From contig DATHVP010000062.1 of assembly GCA_035461245.1 (NCBI GenBank), positions 13,689-77,688 on the forward strand: a stretch of DNA of 64,000 bases, written 5' to 3'. The translations under genes and the position numbers were made by a program. Under the pieces are notes generated by a model, which saw nothing but the letters and a program-made list of their open reading frames with translations, made no database searches and was not told where the DNA came from. Every line of letters begins with the position of its first letter. Position 1 is the stretch's first letter. Of this stretch, positions 1-7,323 are shown piece by piece. This DNA is from SH-MAG3 sp035461245. GTDB lineage: Bacteria; Gemmatimonadota; Gemmatimonadetes; Longimicrobiales; RSA9.

Positions 1-532
1 CGCGCATGGCCACGTACGCGATGCGCCCCCCGTCCGGCGACCATGCCGGCTCCCGCTCCGCGCCGGACTCCTCCGTCAGGCGCCGTTCCGTGCCGTCCAC
101 GCCCAGTACCCACAGGTCCGCGTCACCGCCCAGCCCACGGGCAAAGACGATTGCGCCATCGGGGCCCACGTGGGGATCGAGATCGTGTTCACGCGACGTC
201 GTCAGGCGAACGACGGGTGCGTCTTCCCCCGACGTCGCAAGTTCCACCCGCCAGAGATCGATGCCGCCCGCCCGGTCCGAGCTGAAGACCAGCGCCGTGC
301 CGTCCGGTGTCCACGCCGGGTCACGGTCCCAGGCCGGTCCGAACGTGACCTGCCGTGCGCTGGCCCAGCCGCCGTCATCATCGGGCTCCAGCACCCACAG
401 GCTCCCAGCGATGGAGACGGCCAGGCGGCCGTCCTCGGAGTACGCCGGCGAGCGCACGCCCCCCACGTCTTGTGCGGGGGACCATGCGGCGAGAAGCGCG
501 CACGAGACGGCGAGCATCAGGGCTCGTCGCAT
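1..532 (-). CDS. Secreted PD40/TolB-like beta-propeller protein, N-terminal part
   Basis: The gene starts with ATG at 532-530 and runs off the left edge, so only about 177 N-terminal residues are visible. The first 20 residues look like a signal peptide (MRRALMLAVSCALLAAWSPA). Three propeller-type repeats follow, with motifs such as AWTPDGTALVFSSDRAGG, DPHVGPDGAIVFARG and AWSPDGGRIAYVA, the usual pattern of TolB/PD40 blades. Such N-termini belong to S9 peptidases, amidohydrolases or TolB-like proteins, and the deciding C-terminal domain lies outside the window. It is divergent from the M28 peptidase gene, with about 50 bp between the two starts, so both probably share a promoter region. The propeller call is firm; the enzyme class is unknown. 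Confidence 0.75.
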   Translation of the reverse strand, partial: MRRALMLAVSCALLAAWSPAQDVGGVRSPAYSEDGRLAVSIAGSLWVLEPDDDGGWASARQVTFGPAWDRDPAWTPDGTALVFSSDRAGGIDLWRVELATSGEDAPVVRLTTSREHDLDPHVGPDGAIVFARGLGGDADLWVLGVDGTERRLTEESGAEREPAWSPDGGRIAYVAMR

Positions 533-583
533 GCGACCTCCAGAGGTTGCAGTGATTCCGGTTCTGCATTCAATTTGGGGACA

Positions 584-2221
584 ATGCGTGCTCCCCGCAT
601 CTTCCCGGTCCTGCTCGGCCTCGCGCTGCTGCTGTCCGCTGCCGCACCCGCGGCGGCGCCTGCCTCCGTGCGCGAGGCCATGGAGAGCATTCGCGAACCG
701 GCCATTCGCGCACACCTGGCCTTCCTCGCCGATGATCTGCTGGAGGGCCGCGCCACCGGCTCCAGGGGCGGCGCCATCGCCGCTCGCTACATCGCCGCGC
801 AGCTCGCCGCGTCCGGTGTCGAGCCCATCGGGGACAGCTACTACCAGACGGTGCCCCTCAACGGGTGGCGGGCCCGGCCCCAGCGCACGCACCTCGACTT
901 CACCGCCGGCCAGCGCACCCTGGCGCTGCAGTATGGCGATGATGCAGTGATCTGGACCGCCGGTGGCGCCGACTCGGCCAGTGTGACGGGCGAGGTCGTG
1001 TTCATCGGCTACGGCGTAACGGCGCCGGAGTATGACTGGGATGACTTCAAGGGTCGGGACCTGACCGGCCGCATCGCCGTCGTGCTGGTGCCGGACCCGC
1101 CGGCACCGCCGCAGCATGACATATTCGACGGCCGCGCCATGAGCTTCTACGGACGCTGGACGTACAAGGTGGAGGAGGCCGCCCGCCGGGGCGCCGCCGC
1201 CGTGCTCGTCGTCCACACCCCCGACGGGGCGGGCTACTCCTGGGGCGTCGTCCGGTCATCATTCACGGGCGAGCAGCTGTCACTGCGCGGCGGGACCCAG
1301 CCACCGCGGCCGGTGCTGCAGGGCTGGGTATCCCTCGACGCTGCCCGACGCATGTTCGCACTTGGCAATCACAACCTGAGCGAACTGTACGTACGCGCCG
1401 CCCGTCGGGACTTCCAGCCGTTGTTCACGGGCATCACCGCCTCCATCCGCACCACCGGTACGGTGCGCCGGCTCCAGTCCGCGAACGTGGTGGGGATGGT
1501 GACAGGAAGGCACCCGACGCGCCGGAACGATGCCGTCATCTACACGGCGCATTATGATGGCCTCGGCATCGGCGCGCCCGCCAACGGTGACTCCATCTAC
1601 AACGGCGCGTACGACAACGCCAGCGGTGTGGCGGCGCTCCTCGAGATCGCGCGGGCCTTCGCGTCGCTGGACACCCCACCGGACCGCAGCGTCGTGTTCC
1701 TCTTCCCCACCGCTGAAGAGGCCGGACTCCTCGGCTCCACCTGGTATACGCAGCAGCCACTCGTACCGATGCAGCGCACTGTGGCGGCTCTCAACCTGGA
1801 CGGCGTGAATATCTGGGGTGAGACCGAGGACGTCGGTGGCGTCGGCCTCGAGCGCTCAACTCTCGGCGTCGCCTTCGAGCGCCAGGCGGCAGTCCTCGGT
1901 CTGCGGGTCACCGGCGAACGCGCGCCGGAAAAAGGGTTCTTCTTCCGGTCTGACCACTTCCCGTTCGCACGGGCGGGTGTCCCTGCGCTCTTCATCGATC
2001 ACGGCGTGACGTTCCGGAACCGGCCGCCCGACTGGGGCATCAACATCCTCAGCCGCTTCGAAGCCGACCGCTACCACCTGCCCGGGGACCGTTATGAGCC
2101 GGGCATCGACCTGGCCGGCGCCGTGCAGCAGGCCCGCCTGGCGTTCCTCGTCGGGCACGACGTGGCCAGTGCGGCGGAACGGCCCCGCTGGTACCCCGGG
2201 GCGACGATCCCCAGGCCCTAG
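584..2221 (+). CDS. Secreted M28 family zinc aminopeptidase with PA-like insert
   Basis: A 545-residue exported metallopeptidase, probably trimming N-terminal residues from peptides outside the cytoplasm. An N-terminal signal peptide of about 25 residues precedes a helical region and a PA-like insert (around 130-290). The M28 catalytic core follows. Candidate metal ligands and catalytic residues are His and Asp of TAHYDGLG near 323, Asp of NGAYDNASGV near 343, the Glu pair of PTAEEAGLLG near 376, Asp in NLDGVN near 405 and His in SDHFPF near 456. The reading frame is open further upstream, but the ATG at 584 directly precedes the signal peptide and is the only sensible start. It ends 4 bp from the convergent Nif3 gene. 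The family call is firm; the substrate is unknown. Confidence 0.9.
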   Translation: MRAPRIFPVLLGLALLLSAAAPAAAPASVREAMESIREPAIRAHLAFLADDLLEGRATGSRGGAIAARYIAAQLAASGVEPIGDSYYQTVPLNGWRARPQRTHLDFTAGQRTLALQYGDDAVIWTAGGADSASVTGEVVFIGYGVTAPEYDWDDFKGRDLTGRIAVVLVPDPPAPPQHDIFDGRAMSFYGRWTYKVEEAARRGAAAVLVVHTPDGAGYSWGVVRSSFTGEQLSLRGGTQPPRPVLQGWVSLDAARRMFALGNHNLSELYVRAARRDFQPLFTGITASIRTTGTVRRLQSANVVGMVTGRHPTRRNDAVIYTAHYDGLGIGAPANGDSIYNGAYDNASGVAALLEIARAFASLDTPPDRSVVFLFPTAEEAGLLGSTWYTQQPLVPMQRTVAALNLDGVNIWGETEDVGGVGLERSTLGVAFERQAAVLGLRVTGERAPEKGFFFRSDHFPFARAGVPALFIDHGVTFRNRPPDWGINILSRFEADRYHLPGDRYEPGIDLAGAVQQARLAFLVGHDVASAAERPRWYPGATIPRP

Positions 2222-2225
2222 AGGC

Positions 2226-2987
2226 TTAGAGGCCGGTCGGGTGATCGATGAACTCCCACGGGAGGCCGAGTGTCTGCTCCATGTACTCCGCCAGCGCCCG
2301 CACCCCCCACGTTTCCGTGGCGTAGTGACCGCCATAGAACACGTTGATGCCGCCTTCCTCCGCATCGAAATGCGTGTGATGAGCGCCCTCGCCCGTTATG
2401 AATGCGTCCAGGCCGGCCTCGATGGCGGCCTCGATCATGCTGCCGGCCCCGCCGGTGATGACGCCCACGTCACGGATGTCATCCGGACCGAACGGCATGA
2501 CATGGACGGTGCCTCCCAGCACCTCCTTCAGCCGCGTTTCCAGGCCGCTGCGCGTCATGCTGGTCCTGCCGCGAAAACCCAGTGGTTCGCCCTGGTAGTC
2601 GCCAAAACGCCCGTCCGGCTCCACCCCCAGCGCCCGCAGCAGCACCACGTTGTTGCCGACCGTGGGGTGGACGTCCAGCGGGAGGTGTGACGAATACACG
2701 GCCACGTCAGCGTCCAGTAGCGCCTTCAGGCGCTGGTACCGCCGGCCCGTGACAGCCCGGGGCCCCTCCCAGAACAGCCCGTGATGCACCACCAGAAGAT
2801 CGCAGCCGCGCCTCACGCATTCCGCTACCGTCCGAACCGACGCGTCCACCGCCACTGCCACCCGGCTCACCTTCCCGCTGTTCTCCACCTGGAGGCCATT
2901 CAGCGCACCGGCATAGTCCTTCACCTCATCATGCCGGAGGTACTCGTCAAGGTGAGCAACCAACTCACTAAGGTGTACACCTGCCAT
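2226..2987 (-). CDS. Nif3-like dinuclear metal-centre protein (YbgI family)
   Basis: A 253-residue cytosolic protein of the NIF3/YbgI family, known to form toroidal hexamers with a two-metal site. The visible ligand motifs are VHHGLFW (residues about 66-72), SSHLPLDVH and, near the C-terminus, ITGEGAHHTHFDAEE. Family members have been tied to GTP cyclohydrolase type 1-like activity, but the biological role is unsettled. A CAGGAG ribosome-binding site sits upstream of the ATG at 2987. The upstream region contains DnaA-box-like sites, one of which overlaps a possible promoter (TTGATA, 17 bp, CACATT), so DnaA might influence expression; this is inference. It converges with the M28 gene. Confidence 0.9.
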   Translation of the reverse strand: MAGVHLSELVAHLDEYLRHDEVKDYAGALNGLQVENSGKVSRVAVAVDASVRTVAECVRRGCDLLVVHHGLFWEGPRAVTGRRYQRLKALLDADVAVYSSHLPLDVHPTVGNNVVLLRALGVEPDGRFGDYQGEPLGFRGRTSMTRSGLETRLKEVLGGTVHVMPFGPDDIRDVGVITGGAGSMIEAAIEAGLDAFITGEGAHHTHFDAEEGGINVFYGGHYATETWGVRALAEYMEQTLGLPWEFIDHPTGL

Positions 2988-3019
2988 TATGGCATGCTCC
3001 TGGGAGGCGTGTGCGAGAA

Positions 3020-3129
3020 TGTGGACAACAGGGGGTCAGTTATCAACACGCGATTGTCCAAGATTCCGACATGTGGGTTAAGTCGTTGCTATGAAACGCG
3101 TTTACGAGTTGCCTACAAAATGTGGACAA
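3020..3129. promoter_or_regulatory. Cluster of DnaA-box-like 9-mers
   Basis: In this AT-richer gap, TGTGGACAA occurs at 3020-3028 and again at 3121-3129; both read TTGTCCACA on the minus strand, a variant used as a DnaA box in high-GC bacteria. TTATCAACA lies at 3040-3048 (one mismatch to TTATCCACA). Weaker relatives are TTGTCCAAG at 3054-3062 and TGTGGGTTA at 3072-3080. A CGTTTACG octamer at 3099-3106 matches the octamer repeated upstream of dnaA. The site may be an accessory origin element, a DnaA-titration site, or DnaA control of the Nif3 promoter. The motifs are seen directly; the role is inferred. Confidence 0.5.
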
Positions 3130-3147
3130 TTTGCCGTCGAGGGCCGG

Positions 3148-3177
3148 AAAAAGGGCTGCGACGGTGGGTCGCAGCCC
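3148..3177 (-). terminator. Rho-independent terminator of the parA-parB-M23-bactofilin operon
   Basis: A perfect 10-bp stem (3153-3162 with 3168-3177) has a 5-nt loop. Read on the minus strand it is followed by five T residues (3152-3148). It lies about 50 bp past the bactofilin stop, the expected place for the end of this operon. Confidence 0.85.
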
Positions 3178-3230
3178 TCGGAGAGCCGGTGATCCGGGCT
3201 TGCCCGGCCCCGTGGGACGGTTTGCCGGGA

Positions 3231-3683
3231 TCAGCTCGCCACCGCCGGCTGCGGCTGCCCTGGCGTTTCGGCCCCGGCGGTGCGAGCCTCGCCGGTTTGC
3301 ACGGTGCCATTGACACGACCGCCCTCGTCGAGCTTGATCCGACGGGACCGGATCTCGCCTTCCACTACGCAGGTTGCCTGTAGCTCCAGCCTGCTCTCCG
3401 CGACGATGGCGCCGGTTACCCGCCCGCCGACGATGGCGTCCTGCGTGAGGACGTCGCCCTGGACGGACCCGTCCTTGCCTATGACCACCGCCTTGCCTGC
3501 CCGGACCGTGCCTTCCACGTGGCCCTCGATCCGCAGAGTGCCGTCCGTTTCGCAGTCACCCTTGACCCGCATGCCGGGCCCTATGATGGAGATGACATTA
3601 TCACGGGCCTGCTGCTCTTTGGGAGATTCCTTCGCCATTTTGCCGTCGCTGCCGTTTGAGGTTTTCCTGCCGAAGATTGCCAT
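3231..3683 (-). CDS. Bactofilin (polymer-forming cytoskeletal protein)
   Basis: A 150-residue DUF583/bactofilin protein with the family's usual plan. A short disordered N-terminus (about 1-30) precedes a central beta-helix of repeated short strands (about 30-125, for example GTLRIEGHVEGTVRAGK and GSVQGDVLTQDAIVGG), and a Pro/Ala-rich tail follows. Bactofilins self-assemble without nucleotide into filaments at the membrane that position cell-wall enzymes and, in Myxococcus, chromosome-segregation proteins. It starts 5 bp after the M23 peptidase stop and is the last gene of the parA-parB-M23-bactofilin unit. That context suggests a scaffold linking envelope shape and chromosome segregation. Confidence 0.92.
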   Translation of the reverse strand: MAIFGRKTSNGSDGKMAKESPKEQQARDNVISIIGPGMRVKGDCETDGTLRIEGHVEGTVRAGKAVVIGKDGSVQGDVLTQDAIVGGRVTGAIVAESRLELQATCVVEGEIRSRRIKLDEGGRVNGTVQTGEARTAGAETPGQPQPAVAS

Positions 3684-3688
3684 GGTGC

Positions 3689-4498
3689 TCAGGGTTGCCG
3701 CACGAATCGGAGGGGATCCATCGCCCGCCCGCCGACCCGGACTTCGAAGTGAAGGTGAGGAGCGGTGGACCGCCCCGTGGACCCGGTCAGGGCAATGACC
3801 TGTCCCTCTTCCACGGTGTCACCGGCCGTGACCAGGAGTCTGGAAGCGTGTCCGTAGACCGATTCCACGGTGGAGCCGTGATCAATGACCACGTACTGGC
3901 CGTAAACGTCATCCACGCCCGCGACTCGCACCCGGCCGGAACCCGCCGCCCTGATCTGCGCGTTCTGCGCCGTGGCGATGTCCAGCCCCGGATGCTGGGA
4001 ACCGCCGGTGTTGAGGGTGCGGGTAATGAACCCGGGTGTTGTGAGAGGCCACTGGCGGATAAGAGACGTGGCGGCGCTGATGGCCGCCGCGTCCGGCTCG
4101 CTGTTTTCGGTTCGATTGGTATCACCCCGAAGCGGAGGAAGGATGGGATCCGTGTCCCCCGTCGCCGGCGCATCCGCACCCAGCAGCTGACGCACCCGTT
4201 CGTACTGGGCTTCCACTTCCTCGAGGGTGCGGGCGAGTTCCGCGACCCGGGCGCGCTCGCTGTCCAGCAGACGGAGTTCTGCCTCCAGCCCGGGCACCCG
4301 CGCGGCCTGGGCCATCACCGGGAACAGGATTGCCAGCGTCACCGCCCACGCCATGACGAGGGCCACGGCCGCCACGACCAGCACCTTCAGGCGGGCGTAC
4401 GATATGACGAAGCTCCTCGTCTCCAGATCACCGTGCGGTACGAAGATGATCGTGAGACGGCGCTCCTCGCCGTTCTGCGTTTCTTCAGGAGACGACAT
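3689..4498 (-). CDS. Membrane-anchored M23 (LytM-type) peptidoglycan endopeptidase
   Basis: A 269-residue protein. One transmembrane segment (about 30-55) and a coiled coil (about 60-100, rich in Leu/Glu/Arg) precede a C-terminal M23 domain. The zinc-site motifs are present: SQHPGLDIA (His and Asp), YGHASRL and PHLHFEVR (the HxH motif), so it should be an active cross-link-cleaving endopeptidase in the periplasm rather than a degenerate LytM activator. The start codon lies inside the end of parB (14-bp overlap) and the stop is 5 bp before bactofilin, so all are probably translated together. Bactofilin-M23 pairs are a known arrangement in which the filament localises the hydrolase. Confidence 0.92.
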   Translation of the reverse strand: MSSPEETQNGEERRLTIIFVPHGDLETRSFVISYARLKVLVVAAVALVMAWAVTLAILFPVMAQAARVPGLEAELRLLDSERARVAELARTLEEVEAQYERVRQLLGADAPATGDTDPILPPLRGDTNRTENSEPDAAAISAATSLIRQWPLTTPGFITRTLNTGGSQHPGLDIATAQNAQIRAAGSGRVRVAGVDDVYGQYVVIDHGSTVESVYGHASRLLVTAGDTVEEGQVIALTGSTGRSTAPHLHFEVRVGGRAMDPLRFVRQP

Positions 4499-5396
4499 CG
4501 CTCGCCGATTGCCCTGACAGAGTCTCGAAAATCCGCTCGAAGTCTTCGTGACTGTAGAACGGAATCTCCACCCGCCCCTTGCCCCCGCGCCCGGCGCGAA
4601 TCTTTACGTCCGTCCCGAACAGGCGTTGCAGGGTCTCCTCGAGCTCGCGCTCGCCGGCATCCCGCGCCGCTGCCGCCCCCTGAGCCTTCCGGCCGGGCTT
4701 GCGGGACCGCTTCACGCGGGCTTCCACGTCGCGAACGCTCCATCCCTCCTCCGTCGCCTGGCGGGCCAGCTCTGCCATGCGATGGTCGTTCTCGAGACCC
4801 AGGAGCGCCCGGGCATGGCCGGCGCTGAGAGCACCTTCCCGAAGGAGTTGACGCACGCTGGACGGCAGTTGCAGCAGACGGAGGGAGTTGGCCACCGTGG
4901 ACCGCTCCTTCCCCACCACCTCCGCTACCTGTTGCTGAGTGAGGCTGAATTCCTCCGCCAGGCGCTGGTAGCCTTCCGCCTCCTCCAGGGGGGACAGCTG
5001 CGCCCGCTGGAGATTCTCCACCAGTGCCAGCACCAGTAGCGTGCGGTCGTCTACGTCCTTTATGACGGCGGGGATTTCCTTCCAGCCGAGTCGCAGACTT
5101 GCCCGCCAGCGCCGCTCCCCTGCCACCAGCTCCCACTTCCCGTCCCCATCAGGCGCCGGACGTACCACGATGGGCTGGAGCAGGCCGTTTTCTCTCAGCG
5201 ATGCCGTCAGATCCGCCAGATCCTGCTCGGAGAATTCCCGGCGGGGCTGATAGGGGTTGGGCACGATGCTGGCTATGGGTAGGGACTTTGCCTGCACGCG
5301 AGGCCCTGTCTCGCCCCCTTGCTGCGGGACGCCCTCCTCACCCAGGTACTCTCCCAGCAGGGCACCGAGCCCGCGCCCCAGACGGTCCCGCTTCAA
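4485..5396 (-). CDS. parB: Chromosome-partitioning protein ParB
   Basis: A 303-residue ParB/Spo0J-type CTP-dependent DNA clamp that loads at parS and organises the origin region. The N-terminal ParB domain carries the CTP-binding motif GERRWRA (about 93-99) and the ENLQRAQLSPLEEAEGY box. A central HTH (LTQQQVAEVVGKERSTVAN) should recognise parS, and a basic linker leads to a C-terminal dimerisation domain. The start is TTG at 5396, overlapping the parA stop as TTGA with a GGAGGG ribosome-binding site upstream. Two parS sequences lie about 1.5 kb away, beyond parA. This is a chromosomal, not a plasmid, type by location beside dnaA. Confidence 0.95.
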   Translation of the reverse strand: MKRDRLGRGLGALLGEYLGEEGVPQQGGETGPRVQAKSLPIASIVPNPYQPRREFSEQDLADLTASLRENGLLQPIVVRPAPDGDGKWELVAGERRWRASLRLGWKEIPAVIKDVDDRTLLVLALVENLQRAQLSPLEEAEGYQRLAEEFSLTQQQVAEVVGKERSTVANSLRLLQLPSSVRQLLREGALSAGHARALLGLENDHRMAELARQATEEGWSVRDVEARVKRSRKPGRKAQGAAAARDAGERELEETLQRLFGTDVKIRAGRGGKGRVEIPFYSHEDFERIFETLSGQSASDVVS

Positions 5397-6199
5397 GAAC
5401 CCTCCTCCGCCGTGGCAGCCAGGGGTTCACCGGCCTGGGGCTGCCCGATGATTTCCCTGGCCAGGGTCAGGTAGCTCTGCGCGCCAGCGGACAGTACGTC
5501 ATATAGCACGATGGGCTTGCCGAAGCTCGGTGCCTCGGCCAGACGCACATTCCGGGGAATGACGCTCTCGAAGACCCGGCTGCCGAAATACTCCTTGGCC
5601 TCGTCCGCCACCTGCCGGGAGAGGTTCAACCTCTGGTCATACATGGTGAGGAGCACGCCCTCGATCTGCAGCCGCGGGTTCAGATTCTGCTGAACCAGGC
5701 GCACCGTGTTCAGGAGTTGGGAAAGGCCTTCCAGCGCGTAGAACTCGCACTGAATCGGGATGAGCACCGTGTCAGCAGCGGCCAGGGTGTTCAGGGTGAG
5801 CAGTCCCAGGGATGGCGGACAGTCCAGCAGAATGAACTCATACTCGTCCCGTACGGCCGTCAGGGCGTTCCGGAGGATGGTCTCCCGGCCTGGCCGGTCC
5901 ACCAGCTCCACCTCCGCTCCCACCAGGTCCTGGCTGGAAGGCAGGATGTCCAGAAAGGGGAAATGGACTTTCTCCACCCGCAGGTCTGCAACGGTGGCTT
6001 CCTCCACGAGCACGTCGTACACGGATCCCCTGAGGCCGGCCCGGTCCAGGCCCATGCCGCTGGTGGCGTTTCCCTGAGGGTCCATGTCCACGATGAGAGT
6101 CCTGCGCTCTGCTACAGCCAGGCCCGCACCGAGGTTGATGGCGGTGGTGGTCTTGCCCACACCGCCCTTCTGATTCGCTATGGCAATGACGCGGGACAT
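5393..6199 (-). CDS. parA: Chromosome-partitioning ATPase ParA (Soj)
   Basis: A 268-residue Walker-type ATPase that moves ParB-parS complexes along the nucleoid. The deviant Walker A motif KGGVGKTT is at residues 11-18, with both the signature lysine and the P-loop lysine present. IVDMDPQGNATSG and LLDCPPSLG supply the other nucleotide-site motifs. The start at 6199 was chosen because GGAGG precedes it and the protein then begins MSRVIAIANQKGG, the normal chromosomal Soj length; an ATG 24 bp upstream would add an atypical extension. It is the first gene of the four-gene unit. The rsmG gene that often precedes parA elsewhere is absent here. Confidence 0.95.
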   Translation of the reverse strand: MSRVIAIANQKGGVGKTTTAINLGAGLAVAERRTLIVDMDPQGNATSGMGLDRAGLRGSVYDVLVEEATVADLRVEKVHFPFLDILPSSQDLVGAEVELVDRPGRETILRNALTAVRDEYEFILLDCPPSLGLLTLNTLAAADTVLIPIQCEFYALEGLSQLLNTVRLVQQNLNPRLQIEGVLLTMYDQRLNLSRQVADEAKEYFGSRVFESVIPRNVRLAEAPSFGKPIVLYDVLSAGAQSYLTLAREIIGQPQAGEPLAATAEEGS

Positions 6200-6366
6200 T
6201 CGCCTCCACGGCCCGGAATGCATCGATTGGGGGCGGGAATATAACGCGAGACCTCCCCGTTGGGGATACCAGCTCCGGAATTTCTTGACGGAAGACCCTT
6301 TCTGGCGGGAAATTGGCCCTCCCGGGGATCCTCCCGGCGGTGCATCATGGGCAGGGGAGAGCAGAC

Positions 6367-6864
6367 ATGGCAGAATCCGTGACGACGGGACGGGCCGGCA
6401 TGCGGCTGGGCCTGGTGGCGGTATCGACGGCGATGGTAATGGCGTGTGGCGGTGACGGCACCGCCCCGGTGGATGTGATACCCGCGCAACTGGCTGGCAC
6501 GTGGACCGCGGAACCGGCGTGCCTGCCCCATTGTGGCCTGACCCTGGCCTCCCTGGCGGACCCTGCGGACAGCGTCAACATCACTGCGTTCACCGGGATT
6601 GCGACGGACGTGGTGCTGACGAGGGATGGTACCTTCCGGCTGCGGAGCCGGCCGGGCCCGGACACGGCGTCCGTTGCCGCAGTGCGGGCGGAGTCCGGTA
6701 TGCTCATTGTTACGGACGCCGACGGCCAGATAGATACCCTGGACTACGCGCTGAGCGGGCAGTACCTGCAGCTGGCGTTCCGGCGCACCTTCCTGGTGTT
6801 CGACTTCACCGGAGACGGCGTGATGGACCCCGCCCGTGCCCGAGGATCGTTCCAGCGGCGCTAG
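6367..6864 (+). CDS. Putative lipoprotein of unknown function
   Basis: A 165-residue protein with a hydrophobic signal (MRLGLVAVSTAMVMACGGDG), where VMAC is a good lipobox, so it is probably lipidated and anchored in an envelope membrane. The mature part holds a lipocalin-like or META-like series of short beta strands (LAGTWTAEP, VVLTRDGTFRLRS, DYALSGQYLQLAF), a pattern common in small secreted proteins. I do not recognise a specific family. The start at 6367 follows a GGGGAGA ribosome-binding site; an internal ATG at 6400 right before the signal is the alternative. It is divergent from parA and followed closely by the two parS sites. Confidence 0.7.
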   Translation: MAESVTTGRAGMRLGLVAVSTAMVMACGGDGTAPVDVIPAQLAGTWTAEPACLPHCGLTLASLADPADSVNITAFTGIATDVVLTRDGTFRLRSRPGPDTASVAAVRAESGMLIVTDADGQIDTLDYALSGQYLQLAFRRTFLVFDFTGDGVMDPARARGSFQRR

Positions 6865-6866
6865 CG

Positions 6867-6882
6867 TGTTTCACGTGAAACA
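6867..6882. promoter_or_regulatory. parS site 1 (perfect)
   Basis: TGTTTCACGTGAAACA matches the bacterial parS consensus exactly. The palindrome extends one base each side (6866-6883). It is the loading site for ParB encoded at 4485-5396 and supports this being the origin-proximal region. Confidence 0.96.
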
Positions 6883-6922
6883 CCTCCCCTCAGGCATCGC
6901 GCCACCCCGTCCGGCGACACGG

Positions 6923-6938
6923 TGTTCCACGTGAAACA
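6923..6938. promoter_or_regulatory. parS site 2
   Basis: TGTTCCACGTGAAACA differs from site 1 at a single position that varies among known parS sites. It starts 56 bp after the first site and ends 11 bp before the acylphosphatase start, so bound ParB could cover that gene's translation-start region. Confidence 0.93.
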
Positions 6939-6949
6939 TACGGTGGCGT

Positions 6950-7231
6950 ATGAATGATAACACACGGGTGCGTATGGTCGTCAGTGGCCAGGTTCAGGGG
7001 GTCGGGTTCCGGGCGTTTATCCGCAGGCAGACCCGCGGGCTCCGCCTCGATGGCTACGTGCGCAACCTGGAGGACGGGACCGTGGAGATCGAGGCGGCGG
7101 GGCCGGCGGCGGATGTGGCCCGGCTGCGCGCGGTGGCGGCGAAGGGGCCACCGTGGGCCACCGTCTCCGGCGTAAGGGAGGTGGAGCCCGGCGACGGCAA
7201 CCTGCCCAGCCCCTTTACCATTACTCGCTGA
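6950..7231 (+). CDS. acyP: Acylphosphatase
   Basis: A 93-residue protein, the standard length, which hydrolyses the carboxyl-phosphate bond of acylphosphates. The active-site motif SGQVQGVGFR is at about residues 12-21, with the catalytic Arg at its end. The second signature GYVRNLEDGTVEI contains the catalytic Asn. The C-terminus (SPFTITR) is typical. It begins 11 bp after parS site 2 and ends 30 bp before a strong bidirectional terminator. No obvious ribosome-binding site is seen, so expression may be low. Confidence 0.95.
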   Translation: MNDNTRVRMVVSGQVQGVGFRAFIRRQTRGLRLDGYVRNLEDGTVEIEAAGPAADVARLRAVAAKGPPWATVSGVREVEPGDGNLPSPFTITR

Positions 7232-7260
7232 CGTCCAGCAACGCGCGGCCGCGTCGAACG

Positions 7261-7303
7261 CCAGCAGGGGCGCCGGGATGGAGAATCCCGGCGCCCCTGC
7301 TGG
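7261..7303. terminator. Bidirectional terminator hairpin between acyP and yidC
   Basis: A perfect 19-bp stem (7261-7279 with 7285-7303) encloses a 5-nt loop between two convergent genes. There is no long T tract on either side, but the stem is very stable and the position fits termination in both directions. Confidence 0.85.
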
Positions 7304-7323
7304 TTCATGCGGCGCCAGCTCGA

